A stretch of DNA of 54,535 nt from Rhizophlyctis rosea (taxonomy: Eukaryota; Chytridiomycota; Chytridiomycetes; Rhizophlyctidales; Rhizophlyctidaceae), in NCBI GenBank assembly GCA_027596075.1, contig JADGJC010000248.1, forward strand, positions 6,417-60,951. Reading direction: 5' to 3'. Below the pieces are notes generated by a model. It was not told the DNA's origin. It did not search any database and worked only from the letters and a program-made list of their open reading frames with translations. The position numbers were made by a program, and so were the translations under genes. Shown here in pieces: positions 23,404 through 35,515 of this stretch. The stretch's first letter is position 1, and each line of letters opens with the position of its first letter.

Positions 23404-25214
23404 ATGAAAGTGCACAAAGCCATCCTGCAGTTGCTGAGTCTTCTGGCCGTTCTACCTTGCCTTGTGACGGCGCAAAAGTACTTTCCCGTCGATGACCAAG
23501 GGAACCCAGTGGCAGGAGCCCTCCGCACCATCTATGTCGATGCAGAACACCTTTGGACCAACCGCGAGTACTATAGGAATGGATACCCACAACTGAACAC
23601 TGCCATCAATCGAGTTCTGAACAGGGTGAGTAGGTGATTGGCACCCTTCCTTTCGGTCTGTCACTGTTTGTGGTGAACCTTGAATTGTGCTTGCCATGGT
23701 GACTGAATCGACACGGCCTCTTACACAATCAATGAAATACATAGGGGATCTCGGCTGCTAACGACAAAACCACCTACACTGTGACATACAAACCAAACGG
23801 CAACTGCACCGCACCGTCCGGCAATCCTCACGACTACCTGTCTCTCGCTCGATACTTCTTCCCTGACGAGACGAAGCCACCAAACTTCATACCTTACAAA
23901 CGATGGGATGGCCATATCAATTACGAAATCTTCAATGTGAGTCATTTGCAACAACTCATCTTCCTCGTCAATGAATCCTGTAGATGATTGACATCTTCTT
24001 CGTGATGCAGATTCCTTACAGTGGATGGATGGCGCTCATCACGGACGACATATTCTCATCAGGCCTATCCTATTTCTGGACCGGCAATGTCTCGTACGCC
24101 GAAGCTGTTGCAAAACGTATTCGCGATATGTGGGTCAATCCGGAAACACAGATGACACCGCATTTAAGGTACGCGGACTGGGTGAAAGGTTACCCCGACC
24201 CTTACTATCCTGATGGGTCGTTGAAGCCTGATGCGGACATTGAGCACGGAGGAATCATTGGTAAGTCATGCGCAACCCTTTCGTCATTAGGCTTGATGTT
24301 TATTGGGTTGACTATTACAGACATGTCACGCGTCTACCTCGTTCTCGACGGTCTCAATATGATTGCCGATTCCGGTGTATGGACAGCCGAAGACGATGCG
24401 GGATTCCGGGCCTGGCTGGAGGAATACGCAAACTGGCTCCGGTTCTCACCACGTGGTATCCTCGAAGTCGAAAACTTGAACAATCATGCCGTTTGGTACG
24501 ACGTACAGTTATATGCCATCCTCATCCATCTCGGCCATGACGACGAGGTGCGCGAACGGATCCAAAACACCACGCTGCCTCGATTCTTCCAGACCATTGC
24601 CGTGAATGGAACGCAGCCTTTGGAAACCTTGCGTCCTCTGAGCTGGTTCTACGTCAATTACAACATTCAAGGACTTTTTGTTATTGGGTGGATGGCCCAG
24701 GCGGTTGGATTGGACATGTTCTCTTACCAGGTAAAGCATTCTGATCCATAGCAAGCGTGCATCGTTGTATCAGTTCCAATTGTACTCATTTTCCCTTCTG
24801 ATGGATCGTGCAGACGTATGATGGAAGGTCAATCAAACGGGCAGTAAGTGATGATCTGCAACTTTTTCATAATTGGAATGAGTGCTAAGCATGCTTGGAC
24901 AATTCCAGCTGGACTACCTTCTCCCATACGCATTGAACAACGGAACAGGCTGGCCGCACCTCAATCTCGGCCCCTTCGATATGTCCACCACCATCCAAAA
25001 CTGCAAAGAAGCTTTCTTGGCCTACCGCGATCCCTACTACCTCGAAGTCGCCTATCAACTCCAGGGCAACGTCCCGCAAATGTGGAACCCGTCCCGGCTT
25101 TGGACACCCTTCTTGGCATTTGATGGGCCTCAGCAGAGCGCCGCGTTCAAATTGGGTGTTGAGGGAGCGTTTGTTATTACGATGATTGCGTCTACCTTGG
25201 CGGTGTGGCTATGA
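23404..25214 (+). CDS. Secreted, GPI-type alginate-lyase-family protein
   Basis: Six exons (23404-23625, 23745-23936, 24011-24260, 24321-24730, 24814-24843, 24909-25214) give 469 residues. The N-terminus is a clear signal peptide (AILQLLSLLAVLPCLVTAQ). The C-terminus is hydrophobic (FVITMIASTLAVWL) and fits a GPI-anchor signal. The core belongs to the alginate lyase fold family (Pfam Alginate_lyase): an (alpha/alpha) barrel with the motif ENLNNHAVWYDVQ (N276, H277, Y281), where Asn/His/Tyr do beta-elimination, and LSWFYVNYNIQGLF. The enzyme would act outside the cell or at the wall on uronic-acid polysaccharides. The true substrate cannot be told from sequence, and many fungal members are untested. 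Several NxS/T sites are present. Confidence 0.85.
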
Positions 25215-25719
25215 GACGAGATGCTGTGGGGGCTGGAGGGTAAAAGCGAAAGAAGTTAGGACTTGGACCGACCCATTTTCCCATTTTGTTAGCTATTTCT
25301 TTTGTTATCTTGGGTACTTTGGTTGCATTTTCATGAAGGCTTAAGGGGCTCTGCATTTCAGTTATTTGGGACGTTTCTTGTACATATCGTGATATTCATA
25401 TCTATGCATAGTATCGGGAATACTATCATTTTGTTCGTGACCTGTGTTTCAGCCGGCGACGCTATTTTGGGACAATATTTTCTCAAACAATATGTTTCTG
25501 TTAACATCACGTGTCGGCATCCCTTGTAGGCCTTTTTTCTATATTTTACATAAGTTGATTCTAATTTTACATGCGTTCTATTATAATACAGTAGGAATCT
25601 CAAAATACCTCCACGGTCCAGCCATAGGAAATCATCACCGCCACAGGTTTAACGGCACGTGCAAAGTGCAAACACCAGATTCAAAAAAACAATTCCAAGA
25701 TTGGGGGAACAAGGGAATG
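25215..25719. other. Convergent spacer
   Basis: 505 bp between the lyase stop (+) and the membrane-protein stop (-). A/T-rich, no coding frame supported. Confidence 0.45.
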
Positions 25720-27675
25720 CTATTTTCGTGTCCTCACGCGTTGAAGCGGCACTTCCTCCTCCTCACCATCATCCCCCGCAAATGGGTCTGTACCCGGCAT
25801 CACGCTCAAGGCCTCGGGCACCTGCACAGACTCCCATGGACGCACTGCTCCAGTTGAGCGAGAAGATTCCACTAAGCTGGCGTGGATGGCTTGTTCTAGC
25901 ATTGCATCGTTGTACTGTTCTCTTTCCAGGGTGGACAGGCCTGAAGCATTTGTGGCGCTTCGCACTGGAGACGAGACAGCGGCACTTCGTACTGGAGAAA
26001 CAGTGGCACTCTGTATTGGAGGAGACACAGCGGTTGAACTTCCTGACCGCACCTCGGTCATCGGCCGTTCATCCAGCTGCCCGTGGTCGTCGTGAAATAT
26101 GCTGAAGGGGCTGCTCTTAAGCTCTGGTTGTGATGGAGGTGATCGAGGTGGGTATGTTGTCGCGCTTGGTTGGTAGGTGGCAGTGGGAGCTGGCAAATTT
26201 GGAACGGTTGTTGTGTATACGTCCGGTTGAAGGATGGATGGGAATGATGGAATGAGGTTCAAGGGAATGAGGTGTATTGTCTGGGTGGATGTTGGTCATG
26301 TAAGCTTGCATTGAAGGTTCTCGCCTCCCCCTTGACAACACGACACAAAAATGAGACGAGTAACTCACCACCATGCTACCTCCCAATCCACCGGCAACGC
26401 TCTTCCTTTGCCCATCCCAGGTCCAAACCAACCCAACTTGAGTGTCCTTTTCGTTGAACGTGTTCAACATCTCGACAATAGCTTCAGGTATGCGACCCAT
26501 GCGTTTTGTGTTTTTGAAATGGTAGATCAGGAGGACCAGAAAGGTCATGAAGAAGATCATCATAAGAATTACAACATAGGGAAAGGCCTCCCTGAGAAAG
26601 AACATGTCAAAATCATGCAAGAGAGTTTTTCTATGGGCAATGCAGGACTCACATGTGACCAGTTGTGACAATGACGATAAGGGCGATGACGCATATAAGG
26701 AAGAGAGTAACGTCAATCATCAGGAATCCCGGGATAGATGCCGATGTGGCAGATATCATTCCTTTAAGACTTGTGGTGCGGAATTGGAAGATGTTGAGAG
26801 GCAACTGACGAAAGCAGACGGTCTGTGAGTCAACAGCATTGAAGCCATGATTGATCGTCATGCGTTTCCGAACCTGATTCTCTAATGATTTCGCATGCTC
26901 TCCTTGTATTCTTGTGCCGATTGGTCCAATTCTGACCTTGACGGTCGAGAAGTGAGAGCCTGCGGGAGCACTCAATATTTGTTTCATCTTGAAACGAACA
27001 CTATGATGGACGCCGGTGAAGTTTGACAGGACCGAGTATGAGCAGGGTTTATAGAAGTTGAAGAGTGCAGAAATCTGCTGCGGATTTGAGAGGTTGAAAC
27101 TTGAAGCATTTGAGTTGTTGGGGACGTCAAATTGCAGGTTGGAACTGAGAAGGCGAGAAAACTGCGGGGAGGCAGCAAAATTGTAGAGTTTGTCCAACAT
27201 CCCAACGACGCGGACGCCTTCTTGGTCCACAATGTCCGGGCCGCAGCATTGAGTCCGCCTCGTCGGACATGATTTGTATCACGAAACAACGTTCTGGGGC
27301 AAAAGGTGTTGACGTGAAAGGACCACCTGTACCGAAAAGCCTATCCCCCTCCAACGTATTGCCTTCCCCCTGAATCGCTGAGATATCATGCGGCAAGGAA
27401 AATGACGGTATACCGGTTCCCCGCTACGTCGTGATTCCCCCCAATCGTTCCCTCATAGTCTGTTTATTTGGAAGCTGTCACCGAGCACTCACCATACTAC
27501 ATTGGCTTGGTGATAACGGGAAGGTCGAGATGACTCCAATGGCGGTTTCCGCAAGAAAAGAAGCCAAAATTGACACTTTTGGCGCAAACTGCCGTTCTCT
27601 CAACGCCGATAAGCACCGAATATAAGTAATGTAACTATGTAGAAACATATGGCGTGCTGATAATGATCCCATCAT
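25720..27675 (-). CDS. Two-pass membrane protein with UIM-like cytosolic tail
   Basis: The model has exons 27675-27493, 27423-27333, 27217-26653, 26591-26369 and 26280-25720, 540 residues. The last three exons are firm; the junction near 27333-27217 is ambiguous because several donors fit in phase. A hydrophobic N-terminal segment (VSILASFLAETAIGVIS) may be a signal or anchor. An outside domain with NxS/T sites and cysteines follows. Two membrane spans come next, IDVTLFLICVIALIVIV and PYVVILMMIFFMTFLVLLIY. The cytosolic tail is Pro/Ser-rich and holds NDAMLEQAIHASLVESS, which matches the ubiquitin-interacting motif pattern (acidic lead, A-h-x-x-S-L, acidic end). The family is not recognised. 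It might be a sorted surface protein or receptor, which is inference. Confidence 0.68.
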
Positions 27676-27812
27676 TGATTGATTGGTCTTGCAAGCCACA
27701 CAAACACGCAGTGTCAGTCACAAGCGACAGGAGGACAGGCACCGTTCGTCGATTTATGTACAACAGCTGATGAGTGGAGTGTGCTCTACTAGAGTTACCT
27801 ACCTACTCTGTG

Positions 27813-30800
27813 TTATCGCTTACTCTCCTTCATCCATTTACTACTCAAAGTCTCATCCGCCCCCACTTTTGCTTCACACAAACAGCTATACTTATACAGA
27901 GCCGCCTCTTTCAAACTCCTCAAGCTCCTAACAAAGTCCCGAACCTTCTCCATATCGTCCTCCCTTACATCCCTCCCGACCAATCCCACATACCCAATTT
28001 GCTGGAATCCACATACTCGAGCGACATTCATGTACATTGTCCGGAATTTGGAAAAGTTGACCATCCCGTTGTCAAGTGTTGTCTTGTTCCCATCGTCGAT
28101 GAAGAGGAGATCTTTCAGGACAAGCCCCAGGATGGGGATGAAAGGTGATGGTTTGAATGATTGAGAATTTGCTTGAGCTTCTTCCAGGAGTGCTCGGTAA
28201 GTGCGGTAGTTATGTTGTGGAGAGAGAGTTGATTCGAGATCTTCTAGAGTTTTACGGTGTTTGGGATCTACGGCCTGGATGATAGAAGGCGTTTCAACGG
28301 TTTGTCTTTCATACTGGGCATTTTCGCGCAACTGGCCATACCTCCCAGGTCGCTTTCAACCGGCTAACCGCCGAGACATTCAGCCCCGAGATTATTGCCA
28401 TCAGTGTCTGGTAGTTATTCAATTTTTGGCATCTCTGAAGATTTGGTAGGGTGATTAATCACTCTCAGATAACGACAAGACTGACAGTCTTATACAGCAT
28501 CTCTCACCTTTCCTATCTTTATGCATCTCTCAACAACTTTCACTCTGTTCTTCAGTTCCGGTTGTGTGCAAATCTCGGTCGCAATCCAATAGCTGATCTG
28601 ATGGTGGATCAGATGTCAGAAACCAGATGCCAGGGGGTTAAGAACCACCGGAGAACGCATATGCAATCCAAAAGCATTGCGAACGCACCTGGTTGAATGC
28701 CTCTACCATCTCACGCACAGGCTTACACACCGCCGAAATCACAGGGTCCTTGCCCTTGTCATTTAGGTGCAATAATAATGCCACTGGTGGGATGGCACGC
28801 AAGCGCTCATGTTCAAGGATTGTCAGTTGAATGGCCACTTCTTTGGGATCTAGATCAAGGAAGTTTGTTCGGGGTCTTGCGGAAGATGGAACTGGGATGT
28901 CCGGTGTTGTTGCGGAGGTGGGTGAAGTAGGAGAAGAGGAAGGTGAGAATGATTCGCTGTTGGGCGTATGTTGCGGTGGTGGAAAGACATTTTGTTCCTG
29001 AAGAATGGGTTGGCTCATGTAGCAGCAATAGACACATCTATAAAGGTGAATGCACAACAACAGTGCAACAAACCTTTCGAAGGACCAATGCTCGCAGCAA
29101 TACGGCAAGCCTCCGGAAATCATCAACAAAAACACTTTCCATTCGCCTATCCTCATCTTCCTCATGTACCGGGCCTTTCTGTATGGCGAGAATGAACTCC
29201 TCCAAGGCGCTGCGGGGATCAAGAGAAGCGAAATCTAGAGACCACAGCGTGTCCGCCCAAACTTTGACGACATGGATCGCCCTACCAACAATGAATCAAT
29301 CAGAAAGGTGATCTTACCCGGTCCATTTACCCAAGATAATGATCCACGTACCGTAAGCGGACCACATGTCTCCATTTTCGCACATACGCCATCTGCTCCG
29401 ATGATGAATGATCTGGTGGCTCAACATGAAGACGAGCGCGAAGCATATCTAGAAGAGTGACACTATCTGCAAAGAATCGATGTGTGTACAGGAGCGTTGC
29501 AATGTATTCCATATCTTGTCAACATATTGAAAGCAGTGTCAGTTCAACCAGAAACGCAGCTTAACGAGCCAAAATACAGACCTGGAGGCTGCTCATCAGC
29601 AAGATGTTCCACGAGCTTATCAGTAGTGCCTGCTGCTATGGACAGCTTATTCATCCCTCCAGCTGCAAAACTCAATATCAGCAAAAGCACAACTTCTCTC
29701 TGGAGCAAACCAGACCAACAGCGAGCATACAAAGTGCTCACCTTCAGATTCCTCATACCTAATAACTACACTGCCCCCCAAATTATCTTTGATCTGCTTT
29801 AACAACGCCCGCTGATGCCGTCCAGCACCATTTGACCCTTTTACCAGAGGCGGAACCTTGTCTCCATCGAAACTTTCAAGCGCCCCCTTCTGCTCCACTG
29901 CAACCTCATCCACATCCCCTGATGTAGTATCCCGCACTTCGTATGCTTCCGCTTCCGCTGGAGTCAAGTTTTCGGTGCTAACATCCAGTGCAAGGAAAGA
30001 TGTACTGCTGCGCGGTGATATATCACCGGAATCCGCTCTAGTCAGCGCTGCAATGCGTTTTGCAAATGGCTTTGGGGGTGTGGTGGTATGTGGAGGTGCG
30101 GCGCCGGAAGGCAATGGAGAAGGAGATTCAGGCGTTGGCGGTGGTGGTAGCATTTGAGGTGCGGAAGGTTGCCGTGGAAGTTGGGGAGGGGGTTGCCCGT
30201 GTCTATGTCGTGGAGAAGGTTGCTGGTGATTTGGGTCAGTTCGGTTAAGAGAGATGTCAGCTCCCGCTGATATGTATCTCCCTCAGTGTCTGGCAACCGA
30301 AATATGCGTGAGCGGAAATCATATCTCAAGCGATGACATGTGACAAACCTTTTATGGTTGCACGCATTTCTGCAGTCGCAAGTGTGTGAGCAAGCGATAT
30401 GTTCGAACTTGCGGTGTTGATAGTGCTGATCCAAGTCAGCTATCCATGGCAATCAAAGAATGTGAACTTCCTGCAGGTTACTCTAGTATGTGATCACACG
30501 CACCATAGAATCATATGTAGGCGCAACACAGTGCTGAACTCCAAACTCATACATCACGTTGAAGCCGAATGGCGACAGAGTTGAGTCAGGTAAGCCAAGG
30601 CAGCCGCCAATGTCGATTTCGATAACCGGTGTATCAACCTCATGCTGAAAATTTGAAAAAGGGTCAAGTCTAACTCTCGAAAATGGTCTCACCGTAGTTA
30701 CCTCATCTAAACGTTACCATGAGCATTATGATGACAGTAACAAACCATGCAATACAGAGCGGACTCACCTTCAAAAGCACGCAACACGTAATCCCTCAGC

Positions 30801-32129
30801 GTAAACCAAAGTGAGACGACCGATGTTCCTTTTTGAGTCTTCAGATATTCCATCATTTGGGGGATTTCCGCCAAGCTGTCTTGAGAAGTAGACACCCCAA
30901 TACTGAATCTCCCCAAACGTGATGAAGTGTAACTCTTCTTCGCAACAGATCCTTTTGGGCTTCCAGCATCATCGGTTAAAATCGAAGGTGCACGCTTCCC
31001 CACCGACGCCTTTGGACTGGCTCCCTCATCACTCAGCATTGAGCTGCTCCGCTTTGATAAAACAGAAGCCCTGTTCGACATTGGTGGAAGAGATCCAGAG
31101 CCCTCCGAAACCATTGATCCGGACTTCTTCAGCACGGATGGTCCCAAAAAATCCATCAAAGAAACTGGATCGTCATGATCCTCTTCATTTTCAGACTCAC
31201 TATGGAACGTCCCACTGGCTCCAGATGTGCCCCGAGTCAGCGTGCCTGCTATTGAGTCCAAGCTGGGTGCTATGCCAAACCCAGCAGGTGCACTGAGACG
31301 CTTGTTCAAGCTTCCAATGGAAGAAGATCGATATGACGGACCTAGGTGAGAGGATGCTAGGTCTGCTGCAGAGGTACTAGAGGGTGATTCGGGTGGCAGT
31401 GTAGGTCGAGTGTCTGGGTCCGGTTTGGTGCTTTCCATCATGGCCTGCATGGATTGCCGCCGTATTGTACTGGAAGAACCACTGCTGCTTTGCCTTCGGT
31501 ACGATTTTATGGAATCTAGGAGGTTGGGAAATGAACTTGTGATAGGGTTCGCCTCGCTTTCTGTTACGGATTTCTTGGGTGTTTTTGCCTATATGATTTT
31601 GCAGAGGACATTACACATGACTTGATGAAGTTGAGGGAAGTTAATAACGATTTACCCACTTGCGACCTACCTCATCTTCACCACCTTCTACAGATCCTTT
31701 ACGCAAGGAGTTCAGCGATCCAAGAGACGGCGGCCTTACGCTACCAATGCGCTTTGGACTAATAGATTGCTCCGATGTCCTTCTTCCTAGGCGTATTGGT
31801 GGTGTTTTCCAGGTGCGCTTTGACTCGTCGAGATTTGATTCGGAACGTGCCCTCCCTTGCTGTGCGGGAATGGCGATCAACACGCATGGCAATGAGATCA
31901 GGAGATATCTCCTTACCCTTCCCAACCGTCGCTCCAAATCCAACAACTCTGCAGTGTAGATTCCTCGCCCTTCTAGGCGGACAAGACCGTCAGCGTCAAC
32001 AGGTGCATAAGTCCCTGTGGTGTGGTTGTAGAGCATATATCTTTCGCCGAAGCGATTCGCGACAGGGACCTGAGTGCCCGCCTGGTAGTACACGCCCTGT
32101 AATATGCTCAGTGTAAATGGGAGGGCCAT
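27813..32129 (-). CDS. Ras guanine-nucleotide exchange factor (PH - RasGEF_N - RasGEF)
   Basis: Fourteen exons close in frame to 1132 residues: 32129-31917, 31859-31671, 31588-30769, 30706-30693, 30644-30504, 30439-30349, 30266-29742, 29662-29582, 29514-29352, 29281-29074, 28997-28689, 28597-28508, 28434-28342, 28274-27813. The N-terminal half is Ser-rich. A PH domain spans about 385-485 (SLWFTLRDYVLRAFE ... SMLTWISTINTA), its middle supplied by a 14-nt exon. RasGEF_N starts near 665 (NKLSIAAGTTDKLVEHLADE; THRFFADSVTLLDMLRARL). The catalytic CDC25 domain runs from about 862 to 1105 (PKEVAIQLTILEHERLRAI; SYWIATEI; SGLNVSAVSRLKATWE). The protein should load GTP on a Ras-family GTPase at membranes bound by the PH domain. 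It stands head to head with a CaaX-box protein. Confidence 0.92.
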
Positions 32130-32987
32130 GTCGTTGCTGAATCAAAGAAACAGGGAAGGAATGTATCGACGACAGCTTGGGCTCGAGACAAGGCGCGAAC
32201 AGGTCAGCGGGATAGCCGTGGCGTCAAGGGGTCGAGTATGATTCACGAACAGGTGCTGAAAATAGAGCCGGACACCGCCTAGGCCCCCTTTTTCATAGGG
32301 ATCCTCACACTGAAGTCCGAAAGGAAGTAAACAAAACCATACCGAGTTCACTATTTCACACCACATTGAAAAACTGCACCCTTGGTACTGCCTAAATGAC
32401 GAAGTAGTGCAGTGCGTATCACCAGACGAAGGAGCACTTCTCAAAATAAAGTGTAGCAAGCATCCATGACTTGAAACTCATCATGCATGGACCCTGACTG
32501 TGGCTTCACCCCGCAGCATACGAATTGGCACAGTGAGCCTCAGCGTGGCTTGCATGTCTTGACTCCAGATTTGGCCCGTCCTCCGCATGTGCAACACCAT
32601 CTACCCTAATATGAACCTCGTGGCTGGGTAACTGCATGTTTGAGTGGTCCCTCCCCCATCAGTCCCTCCCTCATCCCAAACCTTGAATCTGGGACTTCAG
32701 GAGACTGTTGTTTTGGTCGTTTCTGCTCTTCGCGGAGGAGTTAGAACTGAATGGTTACGAGCGGTATCCAGACTAGGATTCGCGAGGCATTTCCCTTCAC
32801 CAGGCGGCCGACGCTGACTTCAGAACCTTCCAGTTTATTTACTGTTTTTCATAGTCGGAGAACTCATCTCGGCAGCCCCTCACTGAGTCGAGCGCTCGCT
32901 GGACATATTTTCGGTCTTGCACTGAAAACGACAGCACTGGAAGTCATACCATCAATCTGTCCGCATTGACTAGTTTGGCAATGAAAC
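32130..32987. promoter_or_regulatory. Divergent promoter region, RasGEF / CaaX protein
   Basis: 858 bp lie between two start codons pointing away from each other. The region must hold both promoters. No further genes or strong TATA box were seen. Confidence 0.5.
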
Positions 32988-35093
32988 ATGCCCCACCATG
33001 AGTCCTCCCCAGCTTCCCCCTCGTCGCCCACGTCTCCACGGTTCAATTTGGAAGACAGACCCGTAAAATGGGGCGTGATAGAGCAGGTAAGTTAGTTCTG
33101 TTATACGTGCAGGTAGGCCAGATATCTCATTCATAATTGTTGCCTTTTGGTGTGGTGACAACTGCAGGAGGAAGAGAAGAAACCTGAACCCCGCATACCG
33201 GTCAACAGACCGACTGGTCCTGCGCGTACGTCCTTGTCATGCTCTGCGTTGAATTGACAAAACACTCATTCCGATTTGATTTTTGTTGCCATTTTCCAGC
33301 CGAGGCATTTAAAAGTCGTGATAAGATGTAAGTACCCAGCAAGAGAGTCATCTGAATCGACAAAGGTTAGGTGCTGATGGTACTCAATTGACAGACCCCG
33401 GAACTCAATGGATGTCGTGAACTTTGTGCCGCCTCGCGCCACTGCCCCAGCATACCGTCCTTCTCCACTAGCGCGATCGATGCAACGTAGCGACACCCCA
33501 GACAGTGAAGCCTCCTCTCCCATATCACCCATTCCGGATGAACGCCGTCTGCAGAAGGCCGCAAGCAAAAAGTCACTGAAAGTCGATACAAGAACAACGC
33601 CCCCACCGGAAAGTGAGAAGGAACTCCCAGGGGAAGTCAGGAAGCCGCTGTACTATGGACGATGGACCAATTATGATGATGTGCCGATCCCTACTGTTAT
33701 GCAGAAGGTGTTGGATGATGAGGTGAAGGCAACGACGCCTGTGGACAGTGAGCCGAATGGTGCACAAGGACGACCTGCGGACAGACCCAGAGCGAGAGAA
33801 AGTCCAGGAAGGGGCAATGGGCCTGGACAAGACCAGTACGAGCGAGGCCGAGTTAGCTCAGAAGAGAGAAGAGGAAGGGATGATCGCCGACCAACGAACG
33901 GTGACAGAGGGAGACGAGGAGATCAAGACAACGGTCAAACACCTGTAGCTCCAGCTCGTTCTGGCCGTGAGGCAGACCGAGAAAATGGACAAGCGCCTGT
34001 CGCACCAGCTCGTTCACGCTCTCGACCACGACATGAACGGTCCCGGTCTAGAATCCGCGATGGAAACAGTCCACCAATTATGGACTCCACCCCTCCTCCA
34101 ATGCCGCATACGCCTTCTCGTCAAGAGTCATACACACCTGATTATGGGTACTCCTCACCACCCGCATCGTACCCCATTCCCGACATGTCACAGCGCCCTC
34201 TCCGCCGCATGGGCTCTGACGATACCATCGTCGGCGTTAGCTCTTCCAAATCTCAATCCAGCGTCGACCTCACCCACATCACATCGCCCTACGACCCCAA
34301 CCTCTTCCCAACCGCAAAATCCTGGACATCCTACAGCTCCGAATCCCACCAATACCCAACACCCACACCACACCACCCCTCCTCAAACTACGAACGCGAC
34401 CGCTCCAGAGACCGCTCCCGAGAACGATCCCCCTACGCCTCCCCACAACCACCTCCGCACTTCTACCATCACAGAAACGACAGCCGCGCAAGCAGTACGC
34501 ACAATTCTTCCGTAGTCGGACCATCATATCCTTACAATAGCCCACCAATGCCTACACCACCACTGAGATCTCACCCATCGCAGTCATCCATGCGCGGGGA
34601 CTCCTATCGCGGGGGATGGGGAGGGAAGGAGATGGAGATGTCGTATCCGGGACCGGGAGGGTATGGGCATATGCGGCAGAAGAGTGGGGGGAGCGGGGTT
34701 GGTGGTGGTGGGGGAAGTGCGGTGGGGAGGAGGAGTGAGGATGGGCAGGGAGGAGGGAGGGACGGGAGGAGTTTGAAGAGTAAGGCTAGTGTGGCGACGA
34801 TGAGTGGGAAGAAGGGTTGGGCTGATGATGATATGGATGATGTTTCGATGAGGGTGGGTTATCCTTTTGATCTTGTTTGGGTCGATCTTGGAGGGCGAGT
34901 TGGAATGATTTCTGTTTGCATGTTGTTTTTGCGCAACTGACAATGCTTCCTCTTTATCTCCTTGCAGGATATCAAAGCATGGACAGTACGACCTCCACCA
35001 CCCACAAATACGTACGGTCCCCGCGGTCAAAGTGCCAGTGGACCCGCAAAGCAAAAGAAAGAGAAGGATGAAGGATGTTGCATCATTCTCTGA
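32988..35093 (+). CDS. Disordered Arg/Pro-rich protein ending in a CaaX prenylation box
   Basis: Five exons (32988-33086, 33168-33225, 33300-33327, 33395-34853, 34968-35093) give 589 residues. The protein is nearly all low complexity: Ser/Pro at the N-terminus, an Arg/Glu/Asp-rich middle (RDRSRERSP), then Tyr/Pro and Gly-rich parts. One more ordered patch is LYYGRWTNYDDVPIPTVMQ. The last exon, reached only by removing a 114-nt intron, ends KEKDEGCCIIL. The last four residues, C586-I-I-L, form a CaaX box; leucine at the end predicts geranylgeranylation, and the neighbouring C585 could be palmitoylated. A basic stretch (AKQKKEK) before it would aid membrane binding. It may be a Ras/Rho-pathway scaffold, given the RasGEF next door (inference). 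Confidence 0.8.
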
Positions 35094-35515
35094 TGAACGA
35101 ACAAAGACATGATTGCAGGCCTTATCTCCAAATTCCGCATTCTCAGCCTCTTCTTAGAAACCGGGTTCGTCCGGATCGCCGATGTAAAATGTAGCAACCG
35201 AACGGCTTTGCCCCATGTATTGTATGTACAGCTCATTTAATGATGAAACTTGGATGTCTATGTATATGTGTATGGAGACGAATGACGTTTCAAAAGTGGA
35301 ACAAACATAAAGATACAACCGGAACTGCTATTTTTAAAATTTAGACACAATTACAAAAAAGCACATGCTATAAAAAAAACTACAAAACTGCAAAACTACA
35401 TTCTATGGGAGTGTTCAAAACTCATCATGGAAGTGGGGATGGAAATAAACAACTCTACATAATTGAATGAGGCTGAATAAGGGAAGCAACTATATAGACC
35501 AGACGAATCGCAAAT
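35094..35515. other. Convergent spacer
   Basis: 422 bp between two stop codons on opposite strands. A-rich (for example around 35330-35400), as expected for two 3' UTRs. No gene was seen. Confidence 0.45.

Noticed and set aside
30267..30348. Acceptor at GTTGCCAG upstream of 30290 for RasGEF exon 7
   Set aside because: It leads to a stop in the needed frame; the ATATCAG acceptor at 30267 restores the open frame.
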